Counted from the first letter of the stretch, positions 1-8,634 are shown. The stretch is 64,000 nucleotides of DNA from Nocardioides luteus (GCF_000960475.2 NZ_JZDQ02000004.1:1-64000), one strand, 5' to 3'. Numbers and translations: made by a program. Notes: a model not told the origin generated them from the sequence alone.

Positions 1-128
1 GCACCCTCCTCGAGGTCACCGGACCCGACCTGGCCGCGTTCTGCGACGCCCGGCTGCCCGAGCAGCACGACGCCTACCGCGCCAAGCTCCGGAGCAACCT
101 CAACAAGGTCGCCGACAAGCTCGCCTGA
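1..128 (+). CDS. C-terminal fragment of an unrecognised protein
   Basis: An open frame enters from the window edge and stops at TGA 126-128. The last 41 residues are visible; they are rich in Leu, Ala, Lys and Arg and look helical at the end (RLPEQHDAYRAKLRSNLNKV). I do not recognise the family from this fragment. A strong hairpin follows 20 nt after the stop, which supports a real gene end. Confidence 0.5.
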   Translation, partial: TLLEVTGPDLAAFCDARLPEQHDAYRAKLRSNLNKVADKLA

Positions 129-148
129 GGTGCGGCGAAAACGTAAGA

Positions 149-180
149 GCCCCGCTGGCGTCTCGGGTCACCAGCGGGGC
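149..180 (+). terminator. Rho-independent-like terminator
   Basis: Perfect 10-bp stem GCCCCGCTGG / CCAGCGGGGC with a 12-nt loop, just after the stop at 128. The T-run is poor, as is common in actinobacteria. It lies in the gap between two convergent genes. Confidence 0.7.
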
Positions 181-226
181 AAGAACAATGTTGCCGCATC
201 ACCCAAGGGGTTGTCACCCCCTTTCG

Positions 227-247
227 GCAAAATCTGCAGAATTTTGC
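227..247. promoter_or_regulatory. AT-rich inverted repeat in a convergent gap
   Basis: GCAAAAT (227-233), 7-nt spacer, ATTTTGC (241-247). A further TGCA-type half-site follows at about 246-253. The element is markedly more AT-rich than its surroundings and looks like an operator, yet both flanking genes end here. Its function is not explained. Confidence 0.3.
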
Positions 248-291
248 ATTGCAGTTTCTTGTGGCTCCGGGGGAGGACTCGGCAAGACCCT

Positions 292-1917
292 TCAGATGAG
301 CGTTCCGACGTCCTTGGCGACGATGTTGTCCATCGCGCGCTCGGCGACGGCGGCGATGGTCATCGAGGGGTTGCAGGCGCCGGTGGTCCCGGGGATGAGC
401 GCGCCGTCGAGGACGTAGAGGCCGTCCTGGCCCTGGACCCGGCCGTCGAGGTCGCACACGGTGCCCATGTTGGCGCCGCCGAGCGGATGCCAGGTGCTGT
501 TGACGATGGTGTTGGTGTCGATCAGGGCGCCGATCCCGCGGCTGATCTTGGAGACCCGCTCGTGGATCGCGCGGTAGCTGGCCGAGTCGCCGCCGAACGG
601 GAAGCGCAGCGACACGGAGTCGGTCAGCGAGCTGTAGCGGAAGCTGCCACGGTCGGCACTGACCCCGAAGCCGACCAGCATCGTTCCACCCAGGTCGAGG
701 CCGAGGGGGAGGGGCGGCAGGGAAGCCTGGATGACGGTGTTGGCCGTGGTCGGGTCGTCCCACTCCTGGCTCTGGTAGACGACGGGGCCTCCCTGCGTAC
801 CGGTGAGGTCCTCGTCGAAGGGGCGCCACATGTAGATCCGGTCGCCGTTGGTGCCCCAGCCCTGGCCGAGCTGCTCGGGAAGGTCCGGGATGGTGCCCGT
901 AGCGGAGGCGCGGACCAGGAGCTTGCTGGTGTTGAGCGAGCCGGCCGCCATCACCAGCGCGCGGGTGGTGAGGATCTTCTGCTCGACCACGTCGCCGGCG
1001 TCGTTCGTACGGTCGACGTGCACCTCCCATCGTCCGTCGGCGGCCCGGGCGACCGACGTCACGTTGTGGCGGGTGGCGACGTGCACCAGGCCGGTGGCCT
1101 CGGCCTGCTTGATGTAGGTGACGTCGACGGAGTGCTTGCCGCCGTTGTTGACGCCGAGTGCGCAGTCGCCGTTGGTGTAGGACGGCGCCATCTCGCCGCG
1201 CAGCTCCGCGAGCGCGTAGGACCAGTCGATCGGCATCGGGATCTTCCGCAGGTCGTAGCCGGCGGCCTCGACGCGCTCGCCGAACGTACGCGAGACCCGG
1301 TAGTTGTCCGAGGCGATCAGCTCGTCGGGGGCGGTCGCGGCCCCGAGCATCTTGGCGACGCGCGGGTAGTGGACCCGGTCCATGAGGTCGTAGTCGAGCT
1401 CGTTGGGGAACCAGGTGTTGAAGACCTCGGCAGAGGGCTGCAGCGTCATGCCCTGGTACACCAGCGAGCCGCCGCCGACCCCGGCCGCGCACATCGCGAG
1501 CATGTTCTGGCCTGCGACGGGCTCGAGCAGACCGACGTACGGACCGAAGTCCAGGGGAGTGCCGACCAGCTTCTGCAGCGGCTTGAGCGCCTCCGGGGTG
1601 GTGGTGTGGAACAGCACCCGCTTGTCGAGCGAACGGATCGTCGGGAAGGTCTGCGCGTCCGGGCCCGTCGGCCAGCGGCGGCCACGCTCGAGCACGGTCA
1701 CCGGTACGCCGGCCTCGGCCAGCCGCAGCGCGGCGACCCCGCCACCGAACCCCGAGCCGATGACGACGACCCGGTGCTCCTCCCGCACCAGGGAGACCCG
1801 GCGAGGCGACGAAGCCGAGGCCGGCACGGCGAGCAGCCCCGCCGCGGCGGCGCCGGCTCCGGCTGCGCCGGCGAGGAACGTACGCCGGGAGGGTCTGGAC
1901 AACGAGGACTTGGTCAA
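292..1917 (-). CDS. Tat-exported GMC/cholesterol-oxidase-type FAD oxidoreductase
   Basis: 541 residues from a TTG start at 1917, preceded by AGGGAG five nt upstream. The N-terminus is a twin-arginine signal (SRRTFLAG, then an Ala-rich hydrophobic stretch ending in ASA), so the enzyme should be exported folded. A Rossmann FAD motif VVIGSGFGGG follows at about residues 50-60. The middle motif GVGGGSLVYQGM and the C-terminal WHPLGG...ACNPSMTI region match the class I cholesterol oxidase subfamily, including the active-site His and Asn. The likely reaction is oxidation of a 3-hydroxysteroid or similar alcohol with O2; the substrate is inferred only. An upstream in-frame TTG at 1986 is part of a -35 box and is unlikely to be the start. 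Confidence 0.85.
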   Translation of the reverse strand: MTKSSLSRPSRRTFLAGAAGAGAAAAGLLAVPASASSPRRVSLVREEHRVVVIGSGFGGGVAALRLAEAGVPVTVLERGRRWPTGPDAQTFPTIRSLDKRVLFHTTTPEALKPLQKLVGTPLDFGPYVGLLEPVAGQNMLAMCAAGVGGGSLVYQGMTLQPSAEVFNTWFPNELDYDLMDRVHYPRVAKMLGAATAPDELIASDNYRVSRTFGERVEAAGYDLRKIPMPIDWSYALAELRGEMAPSYTNGDCALGVNNGGKHSVDVTYIKQAEATGLVHVATRHNVTSVARAADGRWEVHVDRTNDAGDVVEQKILTTRALVMAAGSLNTSKLLVRASATGTIPDLPEQLGQGWGTNGDRIYMWRPFDEDLTGTQGGPVVYQSQEWDDPTTANTVIQASLPPLPLGLDLGGTMLVGFGVSADRGSFRYSSLTDSVSLRFPFGGDSASYRAIHERVSKISRGIGALIDTNTIVNSTWHPLGGANMGTVCDLDGRVQGQDGLYVLDGALIPGTTGACNPSMTIAAVAERAMDNIVAKDVGTLI

Positions 1918-1957
1918 GGGGGCTCCCTGGGCTCGTGGAGTCGGTTGTTGCCGCGTA

Positions 1958-1986
1958 AGAGTTGACGAACGGCACGGGTGTGTCAA
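1958..1986 (-). promoter_or_regulatory. Promoter of the cholesterol-oxidase-like gene
   Basis: On the minus strand a consensus -35 TTGACA (1986-1981) is followed after 17 nt by AACTCT (1963-1958). It lies 41 nt upstream of the TTG start at 1917 and supports that start over the upstream in-frame TTG, which is itself part of the -35 box. Confidence 0.5.
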
Positions 1987-2079
1987 GGCTCACGGCGCCG
2001 TTCTGGACAACGGTGTCCGGATCGCGACACGTCCCCGAACCCGCGGCGCAGCAACGCAGGTGGCGCAACCACAGCCATG

Positions 2080-2085
2080 TAGGCT
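2080..2085 (+). promoter_or_regulatory. Candidate -10 box upstream of the CorC pair
   Basis: TAGGCT fits the actinobacterial TAnnnT -10 pattern and lies about 110 nt before the first CorC-type gene. The 280-nt divergent gap (1918-2197) shows nothing else I can name. Confidence 0.3.
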
Positions 2086-2197
2086 GACCGCACTTCCAAC
2101 AGCTAAGGACGATCTGAACCCCGATGGACGGACCGCAACCCGGCCAATATCCATGCCCGCTGTCTGATCTGGGGCCGTGCCGATCGAGGTCGGCGCG

Positions 2198-3541
2198 ATG
2201 ACCGAGATCCTGTTCATCCTCCTGGCGCTGCTGCTGGTCGCCGCCTGTGGAGTATTCGTGGCGGCGGAGTTCTCCTTGGTCACGGTCGACCACTCCCAGG
2301 TGGAGATGGCCGCCGAGCAGGGCGACAAGGGCGCCCAGGGCGTGCTGCGCGCGATGAAGGAGCTCTCCAGCAACCTCTCCGGCGCGCAGGTCGGCATCAC
2401 CGTGACCAACCTCGGCATCGGCTGGATGTCCGAGCCGGCGATCGCCGAGCTGATCGACGCGCCGCTGCTCGCCACCGGCCTGCCCGAGGGCGCGGTGGAG
2501 GCGATCGCGGTGACGATCGCGCTGATCCTCTCCACGATCGTGACGATGCTCTTCGGTGAGCTCGTCCCCAAGAACCTCGCGCTGGCCCTGCCTCTGGAGA
2601 CCGCGCGCGTCACCCAGGGCCCGATGCGGGCCTTCACCCGGATCATGCGCGGCCCGATCAAGGTGCTCAACGGCACCGCCAACGCGATCGTGCGCCGCCT
2701 GGGTATGGAGCCCCAGGAGGAGCTGCGCTCGGCGCGCAGCTCGGCCGAGCTCTCCTCGCTGATCCAGCGCAGCGCCCACGAGGGCACGCTCGACGCCGAC
2801 ACGGCCGAGCTCATGGAGCGCTCGGTCGAGTTCGGCACCCGCACCGCGGGGGAGATCATGACCCCGCGCGTACGTGTCCACAGCCTCGACCACAACGACC
2901 GCGCCGAGGCGCTGATCGAGCTCACCCGGCGTACAGGCAACTCGCGCTTCCCCGTGCTCGACGACAACGAGGCCGTGGTCGGCACCGTGCACGTCAAGGC
3001 CGCCGTGGCGCTGCCGGTGCACGAGCGGTCCACGGCCAAGGTCAAGCACCTGATGGTGCCGCCGGTCGTCGTGCCCGACTCGCTGCGCCTGGACCCGCTG
3101 ATGGCCCTGCTGCGTGCCGAGGGGTTCCAGCTGGCCGTGGTGCTCGACGAGTACGGCGACCAGGCCGGCATCGTCACCCTCGAGGACGTGATCGAGGAGA
3201 TCGTGGGCGATATCGCAGACGAGCACGACCCGCTCAGCGCCCGTGCGCGCCTGCGCCGCGACGGCGGCTGGTCGCTGTCGGGGCTGCTGCGTCCCGACGA
3301 GGTCGAGGACATCACCGGTGTCGCCCTGCCCGAGGGGGAGGACTACGACACCGTCGCCGGCCTGATGCTGAGCCTGCTCGGCCGCATCCCCGAGCGCGGT
3401 GCGAGCGCGGAGCTGACCGTCCCCGGCAACCCGCCGCCGGATGCCGATGACGACGACGTCTACGCGAGGTACGTGAAGCTGACCGTGGAGGTCATGGACG
3501 GCCGCAGGATCGACCGGATCTCGATGCAGGTGATCGGCTAG
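2198..3541 (+). CDS. CorC/HlyC-family membrane protein (DUF21, CBS pair, CorC_HlyC)
   Basis: 447 residues from ATG 2198, which has GAGG eight nt upstream; an in-frame GTG at 2177 is less likely. The order is a DUF21 membrane domain of about 190 residues with several hydrophobic helices and the SEPAIAELI motif, then two CBS motifs (GEIMTPR; the second ends in DEYGDQAGIVTLEDVIEEIVG), then a C-terminal CorC_HlyC domain. Members of this family are linked to Mg2+/Co2+ handling at the cell membrane. The next gene is a diverged paralogue 82 nt downstream, so the two probably form one operon and perhaps a heteromer. Confidence 0.88.
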   Translation: MTEILFILLALLLVAACGVFVAAEFSLVTVDHSQVEMAAEQGDKGAQGVLRAMKELSSNLSGAQVGITVTNLGIGWMSEPAIAELIDAPLLATGLPEGAVEAIAVTIALILSTIVTMLFGELVPKNLALALPLETARVTQGPMRAFTRIMRGPIKVLNGTANAIVRRLGMEPQEELRSARSSAELSSLIQRSAHEGTLDADTAELMERSVEFGTRTAGEIMTPRVRVHSLDHNDRAEALIELTRRTGNSRFPVLDDNEAVVGTVHVKAAVALPVHERSTAKVKHLMVPPVVVPDSLRLDPLMALLRAEGFQLAVVLDEYGDQAGIVTLEDVIEEIVGDIADEHDPLSARARLRRDGGWSLSGLLRPDEVEDITGVALPEGEDYDTVAGLMLSLLGRIPERGASAELTVPGNPPPDADDDDVYARYVKLTVEVMDGRRIDRISMQVIG

Positions 3542-3623
3542 TGAGCGAGCGTCAGCGAGTGAACCGCGGAGGCAACACGCCGCCGCGTCCGTATTCTTGC
3601 CTCTCCTCGACGGAGGTGGCGGC

Positions 3624-4682
3624 GTGACGACGACGATGGGACTCTTGCTCGGACTGGTGCTGCTGCTCGCCAACGGCTTCTTCGTGGGCTCGGAGTTCGC
3701 CCTGGTCTCGGCCCGGCGCAGCCAGATCGAGCCCGCCGCCCAGGCCGGCTCGCAGATGGCCAGGATCACGCTGCGGGCGATGGAGAACATCAGCCTGATG
3801 ATGGCCGGCGCCCAGCTCGGCATCACGGTCTGCTCGGTGCTGCTGCTGGCGATCACCGAGCCGGCCCTCGCCCACCTGCTCGAGCCCGGCTTCGACCTGG
3901 TCGGTCTGCCCGAGGCGTTCCACCACCCGGTCGCGTTCGTGTTCGCGATGCTCGTGGTCACCTATCTGCACGTCGTGGTCGGCGAGATGGTGCCGAAGAA
4001 CATCGCGCTCGCCGGACCCGACCGGGCCGCCCTGGTCCTCGGCCCGGCCATCTACGCGATCGTCTACGTCCTGCGCCCGATCATCGTCGCGTTCAACTAC
4101 GTCGCCAACGTGTGCGTCCGGGCGCTCGGCATCGAGCCCAAGGACGAGGTGAGCTCCGCGTTCACCCGGGCGGAGGTGGCCGCGATGGTGGAGGAGTCCC
4201 GCGGCGAGGGGCTCCTGGAGGAGGACGAGTACGGCCGCCTGGCCGGTGCCCTCGGCTTCACCGAGAAGACGGTCGCCAAGGTGACCATCCCGATCGTCGA
4301 CTGGACGATCGTGCCGCGGGGCGCCTCGGGAGCCGACATCGAGGCGGTGTGCGCCACGACCGGCTACAGCCGGTTCCCGGTCGCCGACGAGAACGGCGAC
4401 CTGGTCGGCTATCTGCACATCAAGGACGTGCTCGAGCCCGATGACGTACGCCGCCACCAGCCGGTCCAGAACAAGTGGATCCGGCCGTTCGCGACGGTCA
4501 CCCCCGATGACGCGCTCCACGAGACGCTGGAGACCCTCCAGCGTCGCGGCGCCCACCTGGCACGCGTGGTCCGCGAGGACGGCAGCACGATCGGGCTGGC
4601 GACCCTGGAGGACGTCATCGAGGAGCTGGTCGGCGAGATCCGCGACGCCGCCCATGCCGATGACTTCCCGACTACCGAGTAA
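3624..4682 (+). CDS. Second CorC/HlyC-family membrane protein
   Basis: 352 residues from GTG 3624, with GGAGG seven nt upstream. A DUF21 domain (ANGFFVGSEFALVSARRSQI at the N-terminus) is followed by two CBS motifs (the first around VPRGAS...YSRFPVADENG, the second ending TLEDVIEELVGEI). Unlike the preceding paralogue it ends right after the CBS pair and lacks the C-terminal CorC_HlyC domain. Same-strand placement and short spacing suggest co-transcription. Mycobacteria carry a similar tandem pair (Rv1842c-Rv1841c). Confidence 0.87.
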   Translation: MTTTMGLLLGLVLLLANGFFVGSEFALVSARRSQIEPAAQAGSQMARITLRAMENISLMMAGAQLGITVCSVLLLAITEPALAHLLEPGFDLVGLPEAFHHPVAFVFAMLVVTYLHVVVGEMVPKNIALAGPDRAALVLGPAIYAIVYVLRPIIVAFNYVANVCVRALGIEPKDEVSSAFTRAEVAAMVEESRGEGLLEEDEYGRLAGALGFTEKTVAKVTIPIVDWTIVPRGASGADIEAVCATTGYSRFPVADENGDLVGYLHIKDVLEPDDVRRHQPVQNKWIRPFATVTPDDALHETLETLQRRGAHLARVVREDGSTIGLATLEDVIEELVGEIRDAAHADDFPTTE

Positions 4683-4698
4683 CCACTAGGGTTTGTCC

Positions 4699-5424
4699 GT
4701 GCCGCGTCTGGTGACAGAGGAGAGCCCGCAGATGCCCAACCGTCGATCCGGTGATCCCCGCCTGCAACATGGCCGGGGATCGCGGCAGCGACCGCAGGGC
4801 TCGGCCGACCGCAACCAGCCCGCGCTCGGCAAGCTGCTGAGCATCCTGCGGCTCGTCTACGCGCCGGTGATGCTGTGGGCGGTGGTGATCGCGAAGGACG
4901 ACACGATCGCGCTGGCCGCGTTCGGTCTCGCGGTCGTCACCGACCTGCTCGACAGCTGGCTCAACCGCAAGCAGCTCGGCCGTCGCCGCGCGGGGGAGCT
5001 GCTCGACGTGGCGGCCAACACCGCCTTCGTCCTGGCGGGCACGTTCGCGCTCTGGCAGATCGACGTGATTCCGTGGCCGATCGCGCTGCTGGTGCCGCTG
5101 CGACTCGCCGGCCTGCTGGCGATGATCCCGGCGCTGCGCAGCCGCGGGGTGCGTACGCTGCCGGTCCATCTGCTCGGCAAGGTGGGCGCCTTCTTCATGC
5201 TGGCCTCCTTCCCGCTGCTCCACCTCAGCCACGACATCCCCGAGACGCTCGACCTCGGCCTGGAGCCGAGCCTCCCGATCCAGCTGGCGCAGGCGTTCGG
5301 CTGGGCGTTCGCGCTGTGGGGGATCCTGCTGCTGTGGTGGAGCCTGGTGCTCTATGCCCAGGAGCTGCGTCGCCTCATGGCCACCACGCCGCCGCTGGAG
5401 AAGGGCGGAGCGGCCCGTGCCTGA
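4699..5424 (+). CDS. PgsA2-like CDP-alcohol phosphatidyltransferase homologue with degenerate active site
   Basis: 241 residues from GTG 4699, which has TAGGGT six nt upstream (leaderless pattern); an ATG at 4732 behind GAGGAG is an alternative giving 230 residues. Several membrane helices. It resembles mycobacterial PgsA2 (Rv1822) in sequence (LPVHLLGKVGAF, GWAFALWG) and in position ahead of the DUF881 genes. The family signature DxxDGxxAR...GxxxDxxxD is altered to DLLDSWLNR...GELLDVAAN: Gly to Ser, Ala to Asn and the last Asp to Asn. Because the final Asp is catalytic in the family, ordinary transferase activity is doubtful. It overlaps the next gene by 8 nt. Confidence 0.75.
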   Translation: MPRLVTEESPQMPNRRSGDPRLQHGRGSRQRPQGSADRNQPALGKLLSILRLVYAPVMLWAVVIAKDDTIALAAFGLAVVTDLLDSWLNRKQLGRRRAGELLDVAANTAFVLAGTFALWQIDVIPWPIALLVPLRLAGLLAMIPALRSRGVRTLPVHLLGKVGAFFMLASFPLLHLSHDIPETLDLGLEPSLPIQLAQAFGWAFALWGILLLWWSLVLYAQELRRLMATTPPLEKGGAARA

Positions 5425-6337
5425 CCAGATCCCCGGCTCCGAGGACCTGCGCGCCTACGTCACCAAGCCACTGCTCGACCGCATCACCGACCAGGCGATC
5501 GACTCCGACTACAAGGCCGCCGCCGCGCGCCGCGAGCCCTCGGAGGAGGAGTCGAACCGACGCCGCCGGCCGGGCCTGCGGGCGATGGTGATCGTGGGAC
5601 TCTTCGCCCTGCTCGCCACGACCGCCGCGGTGCAGACCTCGCGCACCGAGGACATCCGCCAGACCAGCAGGCAGGTCCTGGTCGACCGCATCGAGCAGCG
5701 CCAGGCCCGGATCGCCGACCTGCACCGCCAGATCTCCGCGCTCCGGGAGGACAACCAGCGCAGCGAGGCGTCGCTGAACTCGCTCAACCTCCGGGCCAAG
5801 TCGGCGTCCTCGACCGCCGCCTCGACCGCGGAGGAGACCGGGTTCGCCCCGGTCACCGGCTCGGGGATCAGGATCACGATCGACAACGCCGCCGACGGGA
5901 ACGAGGGCGGCACGGTCCGCGACTACGATCTCGCCGTGATCGTCAACGGCCTGTGGGAGGCGGGTGCCACCGCCGTGTCCGTCGACGGCCAGCGGGTCAC
6001 CCCGCGCAGCGGCGTGATCACCTCCGGCTCCACGCTCCGGATGAACGACGTCTCGCTCTCGCCGCCCTATGAGGTCTCGGCCATCGGCGACCGGCGTACG
6101 CTGGCCGCACGCTTCGCCGAGACGGTCTCGGGCGCGATGATCCGCACCACGACGCAGGACTACGGGATGCCGTTCGAGATCGAGAACATCGACCGGCTGA
6201 CGCTTCCCGCGGCACCACCTGATCTGCTGGAGTTGACCCAGCTCGGGACCAAGTCCGACGACAAGGGCTCCGCGAAGCCCACCGACAGAACCGACGAAGA
6301 CAAGCAAGAGAACAGCGAAGGGGACCGCGAAGAATGA
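5417..6337 (+). CDS. DUF881 membrane protein (first copy)
   Basis: 306 residues from GTG 5417, with GGAG six nt upstream, overlapping the previous stop. A cytoplasmic N-terminus of about 55 residues precedes one membrane helix (about 57-75), then an extracytoplasmic coiled coil (RIEQRQARIADLHRQISAL) and the DUF881 domain. It corresponds to Rv1823 in the mycobacterial block; Bacillus carries related YlxW/YlxX beside the division genes. The C-terminal tail is charged and repetitive. A role in envelope growth or division is inferred from context only. Confidence 0.85.
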   Translation: MPDQIPGSEDLRAYVTKPLLDRITDQAIDSDYKAAAARREPSEEESNRRRRPGLRAMVIVGLFALLATTAAVQTSRTEDIRQTSRQVLVDRIEQRQARIADLHRQISALREDNQRSEASLNSLNLRAKSASSTAASTAEETGFAPVTGSGIRITIDNAADGNEGGTVRDYDLAVIVNGLWEAGATAVSVDGQRVTPRSGVITSGSTLRMNDVSLSPPYEVSAIGDRRTLAARFAETVSGAMIRTTTQDYGMPFEIENIDRLTLPAAPPDLLELTQLGTKSDDKGSAKPTDRTDEDKQENSEGDREE

Positions 6338-6666
6338 TCGCCGTCATCGGCCTAGTGATCGGCATCGTGCTGGGACTGTTCTTCCAGCCCGAGGTGCCCG
6401 TCGGTCTGGCGCCTTACCTGCCGATCGCCGTCGTCGCCGCGCTCGACGCCGTCTTCGGTGCACTGCGCGCGTTCATGGACGGCATCTTCGACGACAAGGT
6501 CTTCGTCGTCTCGTTCATCAGCAACGTCGTCATCGCCGCCGGCATCGTCTACCTCGGTGACCGTCTCGGCGTCGGCGGCCAGCTGTCCACGGGCGTGATC
6601 GTCGTCCTCGGTATCCGCATCTTCACCAACGTCGCAGCCATCCGGAGGCACATCTTCCATGCCTGA
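6334..6666 (+). CDS. sbp: Small basic protein (DUF1290)
   Basis: 110 residues from ATG 6334, which overlaps the previous stop as ATGA, so translation is probably coupled. Three hydrophobic segments cover most of the protein, with the family block AALDAVFGALRA in the first half. The same gene sits between two DUF881 genes in mycobacteria (Rv1824) and beside the division cluster of Bacillus, so it is likely part of a DUF881-Sbp membrane assembly. The biochemical role is unknown. Confidence 0.88.
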   Translation: MIAVIGLVIGIVLGLFFQPEVPVGLAPYLPIAVVAALDAVFGALRAFMDGIFDDKVFVVSFISNVVIAAGIVYLGDRLGVGGQLSTGVIVVLGIRIFTNVAAIRRHIFHA

Positions 6667-8008
6667 CCGGAAGAGGAGGCCGCCGGTGAAGCGCACCGCG
6701 GCCAAGCGGACCCCGGCGAAGAAGGCACCGGCCGCGAAGCCCGCCGAGCCCGTGGAGGAGACCGTCAGCGAGACGGTGGACGAGACTGTTGCCGACGACG
6801 GCGTCACCCCCGAGGCCGGGGACGAAGGTACGCCGGCCGCCGAGCAGGCATCGACGGGCGATTCTGCTGAGGCGCCCGAGACCGACGAGCCTGCCGAGGC
6901 GCCCGAGACCGAAGAGTCGTCGGTCGCGGACGAGGCCGATGAGGCCGGGTCCGTCGAGCCTGATGAGGCTGCTGCAGGCGATGCCGCCGAGTCCGAGAAG
7001 GCGCCCGAGGAGCCGAGCGACGCCGAGGTGGCGGAGGACGGAGCCCTCGGGTCGACGGACGAGACGGACGGCGTCGAAGAGGCCGACGAAGAGGCCGACG
7101 ACGAGCCGTCCGGGACCGCTGAGGCCGACGAGCCCGCTGAGCCCGCTGAGCCCGCTGAGGCCGACGAGCCGGCCGAGAGCGACGAGCCCGCTGCGGCACA
7201 GGACGCGCCTGAGACCGACGAGGTCGAGGATGAGCCTGACGAGCCCGAGAAGCCCGAAGAGGTCGACCAGGCCGCCGAGCCCGAGGAGGAGCCGGCGCCG
7301 CTGGTCGGCCGGGCACGCCTCTTCGACGCGCTGACCCACTTCCGGCGCGGCCAGGCGGCCGTGGCGGTCCTGCTCTGCGTACTCGGCTATGCGGCCGTGG
7401 TGCAGGTCCAGACGAACACCGAGGACTCGACGTACGCCGGTCTGCGTGAGCAGGAGCTGATCGACATCCTCTCCGGCCTGGCCGGTACGACGCAGAAGGC
7501 CCAGGAGCAGATCGAGGAGCTCGAGAGCACCCGCGACGAGCTCGAGGACCAGACCCTCCAGCAGCAGACCGCGCTGCAGCGCGCCGAGGAGCAGGTCGAC
7601 ACGCTCCGGGTGATCGCCGGGACGGTGCCGGTCAGCGGGCCGGGGGTCACGATCGAGATCGACCCCGGCCCCGACCCGCTGCGGCTGACCGCTCTGCTCG
7701 ACCTGATCGAGGAGCTGCGCACCAGCGGCGCCGAGGCGATGGAGATCGAGGGGGCCGACGGAGAGGCCGTACGCCTGGTCGCGTCGTCCGCGATCGAGGT
7801 CAGCCAGCCCGCTCCCGGACTCAACGTCGGCGGCGAGCTGATCAGCCCGCCCTACCGCCTCAAGGTGATCGGTCCGCCCGACACGCTGGCCGGTGCGATC
7901 GACTTCTACCAGGGCCCGCAGGACCAGCTCGAGCAGCAGGGCGCGGAGGTCAAGGTGGAGTCGGAGGAGAAGATCGACATCGAGTCGATTCACACCGTGT
8001 CCCGCTGA
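6659..8008 (+). CDS. DUF881 membrane protein with a long acidic N-terminal tail
   Basis: 449 residues from ATG 6659, with GGAGG ten nt upstream and an 8-nt overlap with sbp. Residues 1-28 are basic (KRTAAKRTPAKKAP). Residues about 29-215 are a low-complexity Glu/Asp/Ala/Pro tail with repeats such as AEPAEPAEPAEADEPAESDE. A membrane helix follows (about 231-250), then a coiled coil (EQIEELESTRDELEDQTLQQ) and DUF881. The Rv1825 homologue. The acidic cytoplasmic tail is longer than the rest of its cytoplasmic part and may bind basic partners or nucleoid proteins; that is inference. Confidence 0.85.
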   Translation: MPDRKRRPPVKRTAAKRTPAKKAPAAKPAEPVEETVSETVDETVADDGVTPEAGDEGTPAAEQASTGDSAEAPETDEPAEAPETEESSVADEADEAGSVEPDEAAAGDAAESEKAPEEPSDAEVAEDGALGSTDETDGVEEADEEADDEPSGTAEADEPAEPAEPAEADEPAESDEPAAAQDAPETDEVEDEPDEPEKPEEVDQAAEPEEEPAPLVGRARLFDALTHFRRGQAAVAVLLCVLGYAAVVQVQTNTEDSTYAGLREQELIDILSGLAGTTQKAQEQIEELESTRDELEDQTLQQQTALQRAEEQVDTLRVIAGTVPVSGPGVTIEIDPGPDPLRLTALLDLIEELRTSGAEAMEIEGADGEAVRLVASSAIEVSQPAPGLNVGGELISPPYRLKVIGPPDTLAGAIDFYQGPQDQLEQQGAEVKVESEEKIDIESIHTVSR

Positions 8009-8101
8009 ACCTTTCGCCGGTGGGTCGCAGTAGGGTTTCGTCAACAGGTTCGCGGGACGATCTTTCGCGGCCAGACCAGTACGCATGATGAGGAGATGCC
8101 C

Positions 8102-8488
8102 GTGTACCCCGAGGACCTGAAGTACACCAGCGAGCACGAGTGGCTGCGCAACCCTGGCGAGACCGAGGGCTCCGTACGGATCGGGATCACCGACTACGCC
8201 CAGGACGCGCTAGGCGACATCGTCTACGTCTCGATGCCGGCCGTCGGCGACACGATCAAGGCGGGCGAGAGCTGCGGTGAGCTCGAGTCGACCAAGTCGG
8301 TCAGCGACATCTACGCGCCGATCTCCGGCGAGGTCGTCGCGGTCAACGGATCGCTCGACGCCACGCCCGAGCTGGTCAACGACGACCCTTACGGCGGCGG
8401 GTGGCTCTTCGAGGTCACCCCGGCCGATCCGGCCGAGCTGGAGAGCCTCCTCGACGCCGCGGCGTACGAGGCATCACTCGACGCCTGA
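8102..8488 (+). CDS. gcvH: Glycine cleavage system H protein
   Basis: 128 residues. I choose GTG 8102 because AGGAG ends 6 nt upstream; the ATG at 8096 touches that sequence with no spacing. The lipoyl domain carries the attachment Lys65 in GELESTKSVSD. H protein shuttles the aminomethyl group between GcvP, GcvT and the lipoamide dehydrogenase in the cytoplasm. GcvP lies about 5 kb downstream; gcvT is not in the window. Rv1826 is the equivalent in the mycobacterial block. Confidence 0.95.
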   Translation: MYPEDLKYTSEHEWLRNPGETEGSVRIGITDYAQDALGDIVYVSMPAVGDTIKAGESCGELESTKSVSDIYAPISGEVVAVNGSLDATPELVNDDPYGGGWLFEVTPADPAELESLLDAAAYEASLDA

Positions 8489-8634
8489 GGCAGTGCGCCA
8501 AGAATTGGCGCAGCCCAACCGAACACCTGGGCCGAGACGACCGAGCGAGGTCGGGCGGCGAGCTTCCTCGTCCGCACGAACCGAGCGAGGGAGTAACCGC
8601 GCGTAGCGCGGACCTGATAGGTTTCGAATACCAT

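Noticed and set aside
74-3961. A 1295-codon open frame on the minus strand
   Set aside because: It runs antisense through two CorC genes and part of the oxidoreductase gene. Its translation is Arg/Ala/Pro-rich with no domain, as expected from GC-rich shadow frames.
2198-4682. Tandem CorC genes as a recent duplication or assembly artefact
   Set aside because: The two proteins differ throughout and in domain content, since only the first has the C-terminal CorC_HlyC domain, so the duplication is old.
6749-7310. Repeated GA-rich stretch as a CRISPR or tandem-repeat locus
   Set aside because: It is in frame inside the second DUF881 gene and encodes an acidic low-complexity tail. There are no regular repeats and spacers.
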